Shown here: positions 8,391-16,955 of the stretch, one piece after another
How positions within the stretch are numbered: the stretch's first letter is position 1
Layout: the number at the start of each line of letters is the position of its first letter
NCBI RefSeq assembly: GCF_016863195.1
Contig: NZ_BOOK01000030.1
Location: 1-64,000 of the forward strand
Direction of reading: 5' to 3'
Source of the DNA: Paraplanobispora takensis
GTDB lineage: Bacteria > Actinomycetota > Actinomycetes > Streptosporangiales > Streptosporangiaceae
Length of the DNA stretch: 64,000 bases
Notes under the pieces: generated by a model
Database searches by the model: none
What the model was told of the DNA's origin: nothing
Seen by the model: the letters and a program-made list of their open reading frames with translations, nothing else
Translations under genes and position numbers: made by a program

Positions 8391-9830
8391 GTGGACGAGC
8401 CGGGATCCGGTCCCCGCCCCGACGGAGTCGTCACCGTGATGGCGGTGGCCGGCATCGTCGCCTCGCTCACCCAGACCCTGGTCATCCCGCTGATCGGCGA
8501 GCTGCCGAAGATACTGGACACCACCGCCTCCGACGCCTCCTGGGTGGTCACGGTCACCCTGCTGGCCGGGGCCGTCACGACGCCGGTGATGGGACGGCTG
8601 GGCGACATGTACGGCAAGCGGCGCATGATGCTCGCCTGCGCGGTCCCGCTCATCCTGGGCTGCGTCGTGTGCGCGGTCGCCGGATCGCTGACCCCCATGA
8701 TCATCGGCCGGGGCCTGCAGGGCATGGGCATGGGCATGATCCCTCTGGGCATCAGCGCCCTGCGCGACGCGCTGCCGCCCGAGCGGGTCGGCCCCTCCAT
8801 CGCGCTGATGAGCTCGTCCATGGGCATCGGCGGCGCGCTCGGCCTGCCGGTCGCGGCCGCCGTCGCCGAGTACGCCAGCTGGCGGGTGCTGTTCTGGGCC
8901 ACCGCCGTACTGGGCCTGCTGGTGGCCGTGCTCATCCGGGTGCTGGTCCCCGCCGCCTCCGCCACGGCCGGGGGCCGCGTCGACGTCGTGGGCGCGATCG
9001 GCCTCGGCGTCGGCCTGGTGTGCCTGCTGCTGGGCGTGTCCAAGGGCGCGGACTGGGGCTGGGCGAGCGGCGCCACGCTCGGGCTGCCGGCCGCCGCGGC
9101 GCTCGTCCTGCTCGTGTGGGGCCGGTGGGAGCTGCGGACCGGGGACCCGCTGGTCGACCTGCGCGTCACCGCCCGGCCGCAGGTGCTGCTGACCAACCTG
9201 GCCTCGATCGTGGTCGGCTTCGCGATGTACGCCCAGGCGCTGATCGTCATGCAGATCCTGCAGCTCCCCTCGGCCACCGGGTACGGCCTGGGCCAGTCGA
9301 TGCTGGCCGCCGGGCTGTGGATGGCCCCCTCGGGCCTGATGATGATGCTCGTCTCCCCGGTCGGCGCCCGCCTGTCGGCCGCGCGCGGCCCCAAGGTCAC
9401 CCTGCTCGCCGGGAGCCTGGTCATGGCGCTCGGGTACGGCTCGTCCGTACTCCTGCTCGGCTCCGCCTGGGGGCTGCTGGTCGTGACCTGCGTGTGCAGC
9501 ATCGGCGTCGGGTTCGCCTACGGCGCGATGCCCGCCCTCATCATGGGCGCCGTGCCCCGCTCCGAGACCGCCGCCGCCAACAGCTTCAACACCCTGATGC
9601 GCTCCATCGGCACCACGGTGTCGGCGGCGGTGGTCGGCGTCATCCTGTCCCAGATGACCATCTCGTTCGGCGGCCACAGCCTGCCCTCCGAGGCCGGCTT
9701 CCGCACCGGCATGCTCGTGGGCTGCGGCGCCGCCCTCCTGGCCGCGGCGATCACCGCGGCCCTGCCGACCCGCAGGAACGAGCCCGCGGCCGTCCCCGTC
9801 GCGGCCTCCGCCCCGGCCGCCGAACCCTGA
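8391..9830 (+). CDS. MFS transporter, DHA2 (14-helix) drug exporter type
   Basis: This is a proton-driven membrane transporter of 479 residues with about 14 hydrophobic helices. The MFS loop motif is visible as GRLGDMYGKRRMM after helix 2, and the antiporter motif C region follows in GIGGALGLPVAAAVAEYASWR. Export of drugs or antibiotics is typical for this family; the actual substrate is unknown. Start GTG 8391 gives a short cytoplasmic N-terminus. A stable hairpin follows the gene. Confidence 0.88.
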   Translation: MDEPGSGPRPDGVVTVMAVAGIVASLTQTLVIPLIGELPKILDTTASDASWVVTVTLLAGAVTTPVMGRLGDMYGKRRMMLACAVPLILGCVVCAVAGSLTPMIIGRGLQGMGMGMIPLGISALRDALPPERVGPSIALMSSSMGIGGALGLPVAAAVAEYASWRVLFWATAVLGLLVAVLIRVLVPAASATAGGRVDVVGAIGLGVGLVCLLLGVSKGADWGWASGATLGLPAAAALVLLVWGRWELRTGDPLVDLRVTARPQVLLTNLASIVVGFAMYAQALIVMQILQLPSATGYGLGQSMLAAGLWMAPSGLMMMLVSPVGARLSAARGPKVTLLAGSLVMALGYGSSVLLLGSAWGLLVVTCVCSIGVGFAYGAMPALIMGAVPRSETAAANSFNTLMRSIGTTVSAAVVGVILSQMTISFGGHSLPSEAGFRTGMLVGCGAALLAAAITAALPTRRNEPAAVPVAASAPAAEP

Positions 9831-9863
9831 CGACCGCCGAACCCGGCGGCCGGGCGCGGACGC

Positions 9864-9900
9864 CGTACGAGAGCCGTGAACCGTCACGGCCTCCCGTACG
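9864..9900 (+). terminator. Hairpin between MFS gene and secreted protein gene
   Basis: Arms CGTACGAGAGCCGTGA and TCACGGCCTCCCGTACG pair over about 16 bp with one bulge and one mismatch around a four-base loop. The hairpin lies 34 bases past the MFS stop and ends 38 bases before the next start, so it could terminate the first or attenuate the second. Confidence 0.55.
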
Positions 9901-9938
9901 TCATGGTCGTTGGCGGTTCCGGAACCCCAGGAGGTCTC

Positions 9939-10499
9939 ATGCGCCGCGTTCTCGGTCTCACCGCAGGTCTGGCCCTCACCTTGACCGGGCTCGCCCCGGC
10001 CGTCCCCGTCGCGGCGGCCCCGGTCTCGGCCGACCCGCTCATCTCCATCGCCGTGAAGGTCCGGGCCACGCCCACGGCCCGCCCCGGCGGCAAGGTCACC
10101 TATGTCATCGACTACTCCCAGACCTGGACGCCCTCCTTCGCCCCCTACTGGGGCGCCTTCTGGGTCGGGGGCAGGTTCCCCGCCGGGGCGCGCGGCCCGT
10201 CCAAGGCGACGCTCTACGACACCGCGGGCAAGCGCCTGGCCGTCCTGCCCTGCCGCCGGTACGCCGACGGCACCTGGTGCGACGCCCACGTCCAGATGCC
10301 GCACCAGGGGCGGATCGTCATGTCCGCACGCCTGCCCGCCAGGGCGAAGCGGACCGCCACGGCCCGCCTGGGCTTCGACAGCTTCGAGCCGCTGAACGAG
10401 GCGCAGTACGCCCGCCACTACAGCAGGAAGCAGGCGCGGGAGAGGTTCCACGAGTTCCGGTTCACCAAGCCCGTCACCACGAGGGTGCGCACCCGCTGA
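9939..10499 (+). CDS. Secreted protein of unknown function
   Basis: I do not recognise this 186-residue protein. It has a clear Sec signal peptide (MRRVLGLTAGLALTLTGLAP, then a cleavage site near VAAAPVSA, residues 22-29). The mature part is beta-rich with two cysteines (LPCRRYADGTWCDAH), probably one disulfide. It resembles a small beta-sandwich, with conserved-looking SFEPLNEAQYARHY near the C-terminus. Start ATG 9939 is chosen over the earlier in-frame ATG at 9876 because AGGAGG lies just before it and the signal peptide begins there. It converges on the thiolase-like gene. Confidence 0.75.
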   Translation: MRRVLGLTAGLALTLTGLAPAVPVAAAPVSADPLISIAVKVRATPTARPGGKVTYVIDYSQTWTPSFAPYWGAFWVGGRFPAGARGPSKATLYDTAGKRLAVLPCRRYADGTWCDAHVQMPHQGRIVMSARLPARAKRTATARLGFDSFEPLNEAQYARHYSRKQARERFHEFRFTKPVTTRVRTR

Positions 10500-10526
10500 A
10501 TCTCGGCGATCACCCGGCGCCGGCGG

Positions 10527-12086
10527 TCACCCGTTGACGGTCACCTGGTTGACCGGGCCGGAGGAACGCACGTACACCCGCCCGCCGACGGGCTGCTCGG
10601 CGGCCAGCAGGCCGAGCGCGGCCTCGTCGCCGTCGGCGGTCACGGCCAGGAAGCGGCGGCCGTCGGCCTCCAGCCGGCCGACCACGATGCCGGTGCGCTT
10701 CCCGCTGCGGCGGTGCTTGACGGTGTAGGTCTCGATCGTGGCCCAGCCGTCGGCGGTGGCGGCCTGCTCGACCGGGGGCGCAGAGTCGATCTCGGCCTGG
10801 AGCTCGGCGCTGCGGTCCGGGCGCCAGGGGACGGCGGTGGTGGAGTAGACGCCGACGGAGTACTTGCTCAGCGAACCGCCGTTGGCGCCGACCATGCCGT
10901 AGGAGCCGGGCAGCGCGCGCATCCGGTGCACGACCTCGGCGACGGCGTGCATGGAGTAGTTGTTGCCGGGGCCGCCGAAGAAGGGCAGGCCGCCGGTGAG
11001 CGTCAGCTCCCGCGACCCGTCGACCGGCAGGCCGAGGCCGTCGCAGACGTTGGTCACCGCGATGGGGAAGCAGCTGTACAGATCGACGGCCTCCAGATCG
11101 TCCACGCCGACGCCGGCCTGCTCCAGGGCGTGCCGGGCCGCGGTCACGGCGGCCGGGCCGGCACCGAGGTCGGGGCGGTCCAGCAGGTCGCGCTCGCGCA
11201 GGTCGGCGTGGCCGTGCAGGAAGACCCACCGCTCCTGCGGGACACCGAGCCGCCGGGCGGCGGCCACGGACATCAGCAGGACGGCCGCCCCCTGGTTGAC
11301 CTTCTCCCGGGCGACGATGTAGCGGGTGTACGGCTCGGCGATGATCCGGTTGGTCTCGGTCGGGGTGACGAGCTCCCGCGCGCCGCGCTCGGTGGGGGCG
11401 GCGGCGTGCGGGTTGGCGGCGGCGACCTTGGTGAACGGGGCGAACAGCGCGCCCATGCCGGCGGCGTACTCCTGCCTGCTCTGGCCGAGCCGGGCCCGGC
11501 GCGCGTTGTCGAACAGCGCGTACTGGCTGGGCGCGTCCATCAGGCGGTGGGCGAGCTGCACCGGCGAGACGAGACCCTCCAGGCCGTAGCCCCGGTCCTC
11601 CAGGTCGCCGCCGACGGTCTCGCCGAAGTCGGGCCTGTCCGGCGCCCCGGCCAGGTGCCCGACGGTCGAGATGGCCTCGGACCCGAAGATGAGGGCGACC
11701 TCGGCCGATCCGGCCGCGATCGTCCCGGCCAGCTCGTTGACCAGGTGCTGGGGCGCCTGCCCGCCGACGACCTCCAGGATCGCCCGGCGGGGATCGGCCC
11801 CGACGCGCCCGGCGACCGAACGGGGGTAGTTGTCGGATCTGCCCAGCGGCGAGGGGACGCCGGGCGCGGAGATCTCGAACTGCCGCACGCCCGCCACGGT
11901 GTCGACGGCGGCGGCCACCGCCGCGGCGTCCGCCCCGGTGTCGGCCAGCGCCTCCCGCGCCGCCGCCGCGGCCAGTTCGACCGGTGACAGGCGGCGGTAG
12001 CCGGGCTCGCCGATCCGCTCCGACGCCTGTCCCACGCCGACGATGACCGGCGTGCGGGGATCGAGGTCCGGCAGTGTCATCTTCAT
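10527..12086 (-). CDS. Thiolase-like protein (acetyl-CoA acetyltransferase family)
   Basis: This is a 519-residue thiolase-fold protein of the type annotated as acetyl-CoA acetyltransferase, with an extra C-terminal beta-barrel domain (about residues 420-519). The N-terminus (PVIVGVGQASERIG) and FGSEAIS are family-typical. The segment where classical thiolases keep the nucleophilic cysteine reads EVVGGQAPQHLVNEL without a cysteine, and the late HGG motif is NGG. The other catalytic region SCFPIAV keeps a cysteine. It probably acts in lipid or steroid CoA metabolism, perhaps non-classically. The gene is divergent from a TetR gene with an operator-like repeat between them. Confidence 0.8.
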   Translation of the reverse strand: MKMTLPDLDPRTPVIVGVGQASERIGEPGYRRLSPVELAAAAAREALADTGADAAAVAAAVDTVAGVRQFEISAPGVPSPLGRSDNYPRSVAGRVGADPRRAILEVVGGQAPQHLVNELAGTIAAGSAEVALIFGSEAISTVGHLAGAPDRPDFGETVGGDLEDRGYGLEGLVSPVQLAHRLMDAPSQYALFDNARRARLGQSRQEYAAGMGALFAPFTKVAAANPHAAAPTERGARELVTPTETNRIIAEPYTRYIVAREKVNQGAAVLLMSVAAARRLGVPQERWVFLHGHADLRERDLLDRPDLGAGPAAVTAARHALEQAGVGVDDLEAVDLYSCFPIAVTNVCDGLGLPVDGSRELTLTGGLPFFGGPGNNYSMHAVAEVVHRMRALPGSYGMVGANGGSLSKYSVGVYSTTAVPWRPDRSAELQAEIDSAPPVEQAATADGWATIETYTVKHRRSGKRTGIVVGRLEADGRRFLAVTADGDEAALGLLAAEQPVGGRVYVRSSGPVNQVTVNG

Positions 12087-12136
12087 GCTCCAGCGGCGGA
12101 TCGGCCTGGTGCCGTACCGTACGACCAGGCGATATT

Positions 12137-12157
12137 TATAGACATTTTTCGTCTCTA
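12137..12157. promoter_or_regulatory. Inverted repeat between thiolase and TetR genes
   Basis: TATAGAC (12137-12143) and GTCTCTA (12151-12157) match as inverted arms in six of seven positions, with an AT-rich 7-base spacer. The site lies in the divergent intergenic region, with a TATAAAT-like -10 for the thiolase gene beside it. This is where a TetR dimer would be expected to act. Confidence 0.45.
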
Positions 12158-12203
12158 ACCGGTCGGAGCGTAACCCCGCCGGAGGGACGGGGCAAGGGCG
12201 TTA

Positions 12204-12233
12204 CTGTTCTGTCCGGGACTGTTCCGTCCGGGA
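12204..12233. repeat. 15-bp tandem duplication before tetR
   Basis: CTGTTCTGTCCGGGA (12204-12218) is followed directly by CTGTTCCGTCCGGGA (12219-12233), one mismatch in 15. The second copy supplies the purine-rich part of the tetR ribosome binding site (GGGAGG), so the duplication sits in the untranslated leader. Confidence 0.6.
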
Positions 12234-12242
12234 GGTGACGCC

Positions 12243-12899
12243 GTGTCCGAGCCCCTGACCGCCGCCACCGGACCGGGCCGGCCGCGCGACGCCGAGGTGG
12301 ACCGCAAGGCGCTGCGGGCCGCCGTCGAGCTCTACGCCGAGCTCGGCTGGGCCAAGTTCACACTCGACGCGGTGGCTCGGCGCGCCGGGATCGGCAAGGC
12401 GGCGATCTACCGGCGCTGGCCGACCCGGGAGAGGCTGATCACCGAGGCCCTGGAGCGGGCCCTGGTGCTGCCCGCCATCACCATCGACACCGGCTCGCTG
12501 CGGGAGGACCTGCTGGAGCTGGCCCGCTCGGCCATGGGCTACTACCTGGGCCCGTACGGGCTGGCGGGCCTGCGCCTGCGCGTGGAGGCCCACGCCTGCC
12601 CGGAGCTGTTCGCCGGGCTGGCGGCGGGCGTGCAGCGCTCGCGGGTGCTGGAGGCCCGCGCCGTCGTCCGCCGTGCCATCGCGCGCGGCGAACTGGGCGA
12701 GCAGGCGTCCCCGACGCTCATCCTCGACACCCTGCTGGGCGGGCTGCTCAACCACGTGCTGGCCACGCCCGAGGACCTGCGGGCGGAGATGACGGCGCGC
12801 AGCGAGCAGTACGTCGAGGACGTCACGGCGTTCGTCCTGACCGCCGCCACCTCGATCTATCCGGGTTCCCCGCCCGCCCCCGCGGCGAGGGAGGTGTAG
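12243..12899 (+). CDS. TetR family transcriptional regulator
   Basis: This 218-residue TetR repressor carries the helix-turn-helix LDAVARRAGIGKAAIYRRWPTRERLI (about 41-66) and a TetR_C-like ligand domain with GLAGLRLRVEAHACPELF. It is transcribed away from the thiolase-like gene, which is its most likely target together with itself. Start GTG 12243 follows GGGAGG at good spacing. Its 3' end overlaps the convergent response regulator gene by 43 bases, an unusually large overlap for convergent genes. Confidence 0.88.
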   Translation: MSEPLTAATGPGRPRDAEVDRKALRAAVELYAELGWAKFTLDAVARRAGIGKAAIYRRWPTRERLITEALERALVLPAITIDTGSLREDLLELARSAMGYYLGPYGLAGLRLRVEAHACPELFAGLAAGVQRSRVLEARAVVRRAIARGELGEQASPTLILDTLLGGLLNHVLATPEDLRAEMTARSEQYVEDVTAFVLTAATSIYPGSPPAPAAREV

Positions 12900-13567
12900 A
12901 CGGTCACCTCGTCGGGGTGGATCAGCCCGTCCTGGATGGCGCAGATGAGCAGTTTCTCCTTGGTGGGCGCGGGCCGTCCCGCCGCCGCGTACTTGACCCT
13001 GGCCCGGTCGATGTACTGGCGCACGGTCCGCTCCTTGATCCCCATCCGCGCCGCCACCGACGCCTTCGACATCGACTGGAACCAGAACAGCAGCGCGGCC
13101 CGCTCCTTGTCCGACAGCTGCGGCCGGTGCGGGCGCTCGTCCGTCGCGATCGCCTGCGCCATCGGCGGCGTCACGCTCGGCCGGTCGGCGGCCACCTCGA
13201 GGATGGTCTCCAGGCAGGAGTCCCGGGTGGCCCTCCCCTTGCCGATGAACGCCGAGGCCCCCGCGTCCAGTACGGCGCGCACCGTCTCCGGCTCCTCGTG
13301 CTCGGAGAAGACGATGATCCGCTGCCCGCCCGCGCACAGCTCGGCGACCCGGTCGACGACCATGGTGCCGTTGAGGTTGAGGTCGAGCAGCAGCACGTCG
13401 GCGGTCGCGCCGAGGACGGACTCGATCGTGGGCCCCTGGGCGACCAGCTCCACCGGGCCGGGCGTGGCGAACCACGACCTGACGCCGTCCACCACGACCT
13501 GGTGGTCCTCCACGAGCGCGACCGTCACGGGTCCGTCCGCGGGCACTCCCAGATGCTGTTGACCCAT
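12857..13567 (-). CDS. LuxR-family response regulator
   Basis: This is the DNA-binding output protein of the adjacent two-component system, 236 residues. The receiver domain shows the acidic pair ED (20-21), the phosphoacceptor aspartate in LLLDLNLNG (D62) and the conserved lysine in FIGKG (K110). The C-terminal half has a LuxR-like helix-turn-helix (LSDKERAALLFWFQSMSKASVAARMGIKERTVRQYIDRARVK). Start ATG 13567 has GGGGAG upstream and overlaps the previous gene by 43 bases; GTG 13546 is a shorter alternative. The overlap suggests translational coupling to the membrane partner. Confidence 0.85.
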   Translation of the reverse strand: MGQQHLGVPADGPVTVALVEDHQVVVDGVRSWFATPGPVELVAQGPTIESVLGATADVLLLDLNLNGTMVVDRVAELCAGGQRIIVFSEHEEPETVRAVLDAGASAFIGKGRATRDSCLETILEVAADRPSVTPPMAQAIATDERPHRPQLSDKERAALLFWFQSMSKASVAARMGIKERTVRQYIDRARVKYAAAGRPAPTKEKLLICAIQDGLIHPDEVTVYTSLAAGAGGEPG

Positions 13568-14667
13568 ATCTCCCCTTCCTGCCGCTGGTAGGTGACCACG
13601 ACCCCGCTGGGCTCGCGTACCGGGCCCGCGGTGACGGACGGCTCGTCGGCGTCGGCCACGACGGCCACGCTCACCATGGTGGACATCGCGGACACGGTGA
13701 CCCTGGCCCGTGACCTGGCCCCGTCCAGCGCCCGGATGGGCGCCCTGAGCAGGTCCTCCCGTACGCCCTCCGGCAGGTCGGGCAGGTTGCCGCCGAGCGG
13801 CGGCGCCGTCACCAGGACCTTGCGCCGCTCGGCCGCCTCGATGCGTTCGCGCAGCGCCGACACCAGCTCGTCGGGCATGTCCTCGCGCTCGGTGATGAGC
13901 CGGCGCAGCCGCATCGCCCCGGCCGTGCAGTTCTCGCGCACCCGGGGATCCCCGGGGTCGGCGCCGTCGGCCAGCTCCCTCAGCAGCGACTCCGCCGCGT
14001 CGCGGATGGCGTCGTAGCGGCGCAGCCGGTCGGCGTGGATGCGCCAGGCGGACTCCCGCCAGGCCTCGTCGGCGGCGAGCCTGCGGGCCAGCAGGACGGC
14101 GTCCTCGGCGCGGGCGCGCAGGGTTTCGCAGCCCGCCGCGTAGCCGAGCTGCATGGTGATGCCGCCGACGATGACCACCAGGTACTTGGCGATGGAGACG
14201 CGGTCGAGCGTCCCGGTCGCGATCATCGCCGTCAGCATGATGCCGGCGTTGGCGGCCAGGAAGGCCGACAGCTCCACCCGCCAGCGCGGCCGGTCCCACG
14301 TCAGCATGACGCCGAGCCAGCCCACCGACCCCCAGGCCCAGTCGCTGATGCCCAGCAGATCCTCCGGACGGCAGGCCGCGATCACCGCGACGTCCACGGC
14401 CAGCGCGGCGACGGCCAGCTCCCGTATCCTCGCCGGTCCGCGGGAGGTGCGCCACAGCGACAGCGTGGCGATCACGGCGATCACGGTGTAGACGATCCAG
14501 GCCGCCCCGGCCAGCTCCGGCCGGCGCAAGCCGTCCCACCCGAGGAGGGTGACCGTCAGGTCGTAGCCGATGTGCCACAGGATCGCGATGACCGCCGCGC
14601 CCAGCGCGGTGTAGCGGGCGTAGCGCCGCGCCACCTGCTCGATGTCGTCGATCACGGCCGCCACCAC
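13525..14667 (-). CDS. Membrane protein, degenerate histidine kinase-like partner
   Basis: This 380-residue protein lies between a histidine kinase gene (16-base overlap) and a response regulator gene (43-base overlap). It has about six membrane helices in the first 200 residues, resembling those of the kinase. A helical cytoplasmic section follows (RADEAWRESAWRIHADRLRRYDAIRDAAESLL) and then a beta-rich C-terminal domain. The layout is that of a NarL-type sensor kinase, but I find neither an H-box of the DxHxxx kind nor the N and G boxes of the ATPase domain. It may be a non-catalytic co-sensor. Function is inferred from position. Confidence 0.65.
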   Translation of the reverse strand: MVAAVIDDIEQVARRYARYTALGAAVIAILWHIGYDLTVTLLGWDGLRRPELAGAAWIVYTVIAVIATLSLWRTSRGPARIRELAVAALAVDVAVIAACRPEDLLGISDWAWGSVGWLGVMLTWDRPRWRVELSAFLAANAGIMLTAMIATGTLDRVSIAKYLVVIVGGITMQLGYAAGCETLRARAEDAVLLARRLAADEAWRESAWRIHADRLRRYDAIRDAAESLLRELADGADPGDPRVRENCTAGAMRLRRLITEREDMPDELVSALRERIEAAERRKVLVTAPPLGGNLPDLPEGVREDLLRAPIRALDGARSRARVTVSAMSTMVSVAVVADADEPSVTAGPVREPSGVVVTYQRQEGEIWVNSIWECPRTDP

Positions 14668-15806
14668 AGGCTCACCCGGGTGCCCTGGGCCCCGGAGGAG
14701 ATCTCGGCGCCGCCGTTCGGCACCGAGCGCATCATGTCGAGGATCGAGCCGCGGACGCCGAACCGATCGGGTGGCAGCCGGTCCTGGTCGAAGCCGCGCC
14801 CCCCGTCGGCGATCTCCACCCGGATCTCACCGTTGTTCCTCATCGAGACCAGCTCGGCCTCGCGCACCCCGGAGTGCAGCGCGATGTTCGCCAGCGCCTC
14901 GGCGACGGCGCGGGCGAAACGCTCCGCGACGTCCTCGGGCACCGTCTGCGGCGTCAGTTTCCTGCGGACCTGCAGGCTCGTGGCCCGCCCGGCCACCTCC
15001 TCCAGCAGGGCGTCCAGGGCGATGGGGGCGGAGGCCGCTCGCGGCGTGTCCCGCAGCTTCTCCAGCGCCGCCAGGTCGGCCTCGGCCTGGTCGCGCAGGG
15101 TGGGCGTGGGCTCGTCGTAGACGCCCAGGCCGATCATCGTCAGCGTGTGCAGCGACGTCTCGTGGATGCTGCTGACCTGCCCCAGCTCGTCCTCGCGCCG
15201 GAGCCTCTCCACCATGAGCGCGACCTCGGCGCGCGCGCCCCGCCGCAGGAAGGCGTCGGCCGAGGCGGCGGAGCGGCGCAGCAGCGTCATCAGCACCGCG
15301 ATCGCGAGGACCTGGACCAGGTGGATCCCCAGGGTGCCGACCACGTCGTGGGAGGGGGAGGCGAGCCGTACCCCGGCCAGGTAGGCCCCCGCCACGATCA
15401 GACCCAGGGGGACCGCCACCGGGGGCCGCCAGGTGACGCCGGCGATGATGACCGTCATCGTGACCAGCCCCGCGACCCAGCTCGATCCCGTGTCGAGGGA
15501 CTCCGGAGCCACGAGATGGCGCTGCGCGAGGCACAGCGCGACGGTGATGGCCACATCACCGGCCGCCAGCCATCCGGGCAGCGTCTCCCTGCGCCAGGCC
15601 AGGCGCAGGAACAGCACGGTCCACACGAGATCGAGGGCCAGCATGGGCGCCAGCCACAGGGCGGAGACCGGCGGGACGGCACCGAGCAGCGCGGCGACGA
15701 CCGCCACCAGGCCCACCGTGCCGCGCGCACCGGCGCCGGTGCGCGCGACGGCCTTGTCCAGCTGCCTGGCCGCCGAGTCGTATCTCGTGGAAGCACTGTG
15801 AGGCAT
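14652..15806 (-). CDS. Sensor histidine kinase (NarL/DesK-like)
   Basis: This is the membrane sensor kinase of the three-gene system, 384 residues. About five or six hydrophobic helices occupy residues 30-178. The dimerisation helix carries a candidate phosphoacceptor histidine in SSIHETSLHTL (H215). The ATP-binding domain has the N box EALANIALHSG (N307), the G1 box DGGRGFD (D334) and RFGVRGSI. It starts the operon; the next two genes overlap in turn. The signal is unknown, and membrane stress is the usual role for this group. Confidence 0.87.
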   Translation of the reverse strand: MPHSASTRYDSAARQLDKAVARTGAGARGTVGLVAVVAALLGAVPPVSALWLAPMLALDLVWTVLFLRLAWRRETLPGWLAAGDVAITVALCLAQRHLVAPESLDTGSSWVAGLVTMTVIIAGVTWRPPVAVPLGLIVAGAYLAGVRLASPSHDVVGTLGIHLVQVLAIAVLMTLLRRSAASADAFLRRGARAEVALMVERLRREDELGQVSSIHETSLHTLTMIGLGVYDEPTPTLRDQAEADLAALEKLRDTPRAASAPIALDALLEEVAGRATSLQVRRKLTPQTVPEDVAERFARAVAEALANIALHSGVREAELVSMRNNGEIRVEIADGGRGFDQDRLPPDRFGVRGSILDMMRSVPNGGAEISSGAQGTRVSLWWRP

Positions 15807-16015
15807 GAGCCGCCCGCTCGCGATGGGAGCACCGGACGGATCTCACCATAACGCACCGGATATGGATGAGCATGGTGCGCACAAAGCAACGGGAATGCAT
15901 CTTCCGGGTCGCGGCGGACGGGGTCATGGTTCGCATGTCGTTTCCCTCGGACCGGCTTGTGCCGACGGCTGTGCACCGTCCCCTCGACCCTGGGCGGCCG
16001 CCGGCCCCGCGGCAC

Positions 16016-16033
16016 GACGGCCGATCGGCCGTC
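16016..16033. promoter_or_regulatory. 18-bp perfect palindrome upstream of PP2C gene
   Basis: GACGGCCGATCGGCCGTC is fully self-complementary and lies 67 bases before the phosphatase start. It lies in the 294-base divergent gap between the histidine kinase gene and the phosphatase gene (15807-16100), which otherwise holds only promoter-like sequence. A dimeric regulator site is likely; which protein binds is unknown. Confidence 0.45.
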
Positions 16034-16100
16034 AGTCGCATCTCCTCGCGCGGGCGTGTACTGGGCACGTGTCGCGAGGGGCGCGGCGAGAGGGGGTTTC

Positions 16101-16865
16101 ATGACCTTCACCGTGATCACGATCCTGCTCGGCTGCCTGTCGGTGATGGCCGTCCGCGGCCGTCAGGGTCCCTGGCCGCCCGGCGCGCCGGCGGCCCGGC
16201 CCCGGCTGGTGGTGGCCGGCGGCACCTACGAGGGTTCGCACGGCTATCCCTCCGACGAGTACGTCGTCCAGGAACGGCTGATCGCGGCGGCCGACGGCGG
16301 GGGCGGCACGCAGTTCGGCCACACCGCCGCGGCCCTGACCCTGGGCGCCGTGGTCGTCGCCCGGCCCCAGTACGGCGACAGGAGCGAGAAGGGCATCGAC
16401 GAGTGCGCGCAGGCGGCGCACCGGGCCGTGCGCACCGCCGCCCTGCGCAACTCCGCCATGTCCGGTCTGACCAGCACGCTGGACGTGGTCGTCCTCGACG
16501 CGGGCGAGAACCCGTGCCTGCGCTTCGCCCACGTCGGCGACGGCGCGATCTGGCACTGCGCCAAGGGCGGCAGACCCCGGCCGCTCACCACCCTGCACTC
16601 CTCCGAGGACGGCTCCTCGCTGCGCGGGATCGGCCTGATGCCCGAGCTCAGCCCCGAGCTCGGCACCGTGGCGCTCCAGCCGGGCGACCGCATCGCCATC
16701 GTCACCGACGGCGCGATGCGGACCCTCGGCGCCTCACGTCTGACGGAGCTGTTCACCGACGGCGCCTCCCCCGCCGCGTGCCTGGACGGGCTGTACGACG
16801 AGATGGCCGCCGCCGAGCCGAAGGAGGACGCCACGATCATCATCGCGGACTTCGTCACCGTCTGA
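16101..16865 (+). CDS. PP2C-like serine/threonine phosphatase
   Basis: This 254-residue protein has a short N-terminal hydrophobic helix (residues 3-17) and then a PP2C-like fold. Visible motifs are VVQERLIAAADGGGG (the metal-binding aspartate region), a central SGLTSTLDVVVLD strand, RFAHVGDGAIWHC, PGDRIAIVTDGAM and KEDATIIIADF, which match the ordered metal sites of PP2C/SpoIIE enzymes. It would remove phosphate from Ser/Thr residues, possibly countering kinases such as that at 2553. The first DG element is less canonical than usual, so activity is likely but not certain. Start ATG follows GAGAGGGGG. Confidence 0.75.
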   Translation: MTFTVITILLGCLSVMAVRGRQGPWPPGAPAARPRLVVAGGTYEGSHGYPSDEYVVQERLIAAADGGGGTQFGHTAAALTLGAVVVARPQYGDRSEKGIDECAQAAHRAVRTAALRNSAMSGLTSTLDVVVLDAGENPCLRFAHVGDGAIWHCAKGGRPRPLTTLHSSEDGSSLRGIGLMPELSPELGTVALQPGDRIAIVTDGAMRTLGASRLTELFTDGASPAACLDGLYDEMAAAEPKEDATIIIADFVTV

Positions 16866-16892
16866 CCCGCCACCGGGGGGGAAGGGGGGCGG

Positions 16893-16940
16893 GTACGGCG
16901 CGCCGTACCGGAAGGTGGGGGCCGGTACGGCGCGCCGTAC
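16893..16940. repeat. Two identical 16-bp perfect palindromes, 32 bp apart
   Basis: GTACGGCGCGCCGTAC occurs at 16893-16908 and again at 16925-16940, each fully palindromic. They lie between the convergent ends of the phosphatase and ArsR genes. They may be a paired bidirectional terminator, or a double binding site at a spacing of three helical turns. No T-run follows either. Confidence 0.6.
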
Positions 16941-16955
16941 TCCGGTCCCGGGCGT

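Noticed and set aside
7259-10537. 1092-residue plus-strand frame
   Set aside because: It runs across several well-supported genes in another frame and encodes a low-complexity Arg/Pro/Gly sequence typical of high-GC shadow frames.
16893-16940. Palindromes as an insertion-sequence remnant
   Set aside because: There is no transposase fragment, no target duplication and no sequence between them resembling an element.
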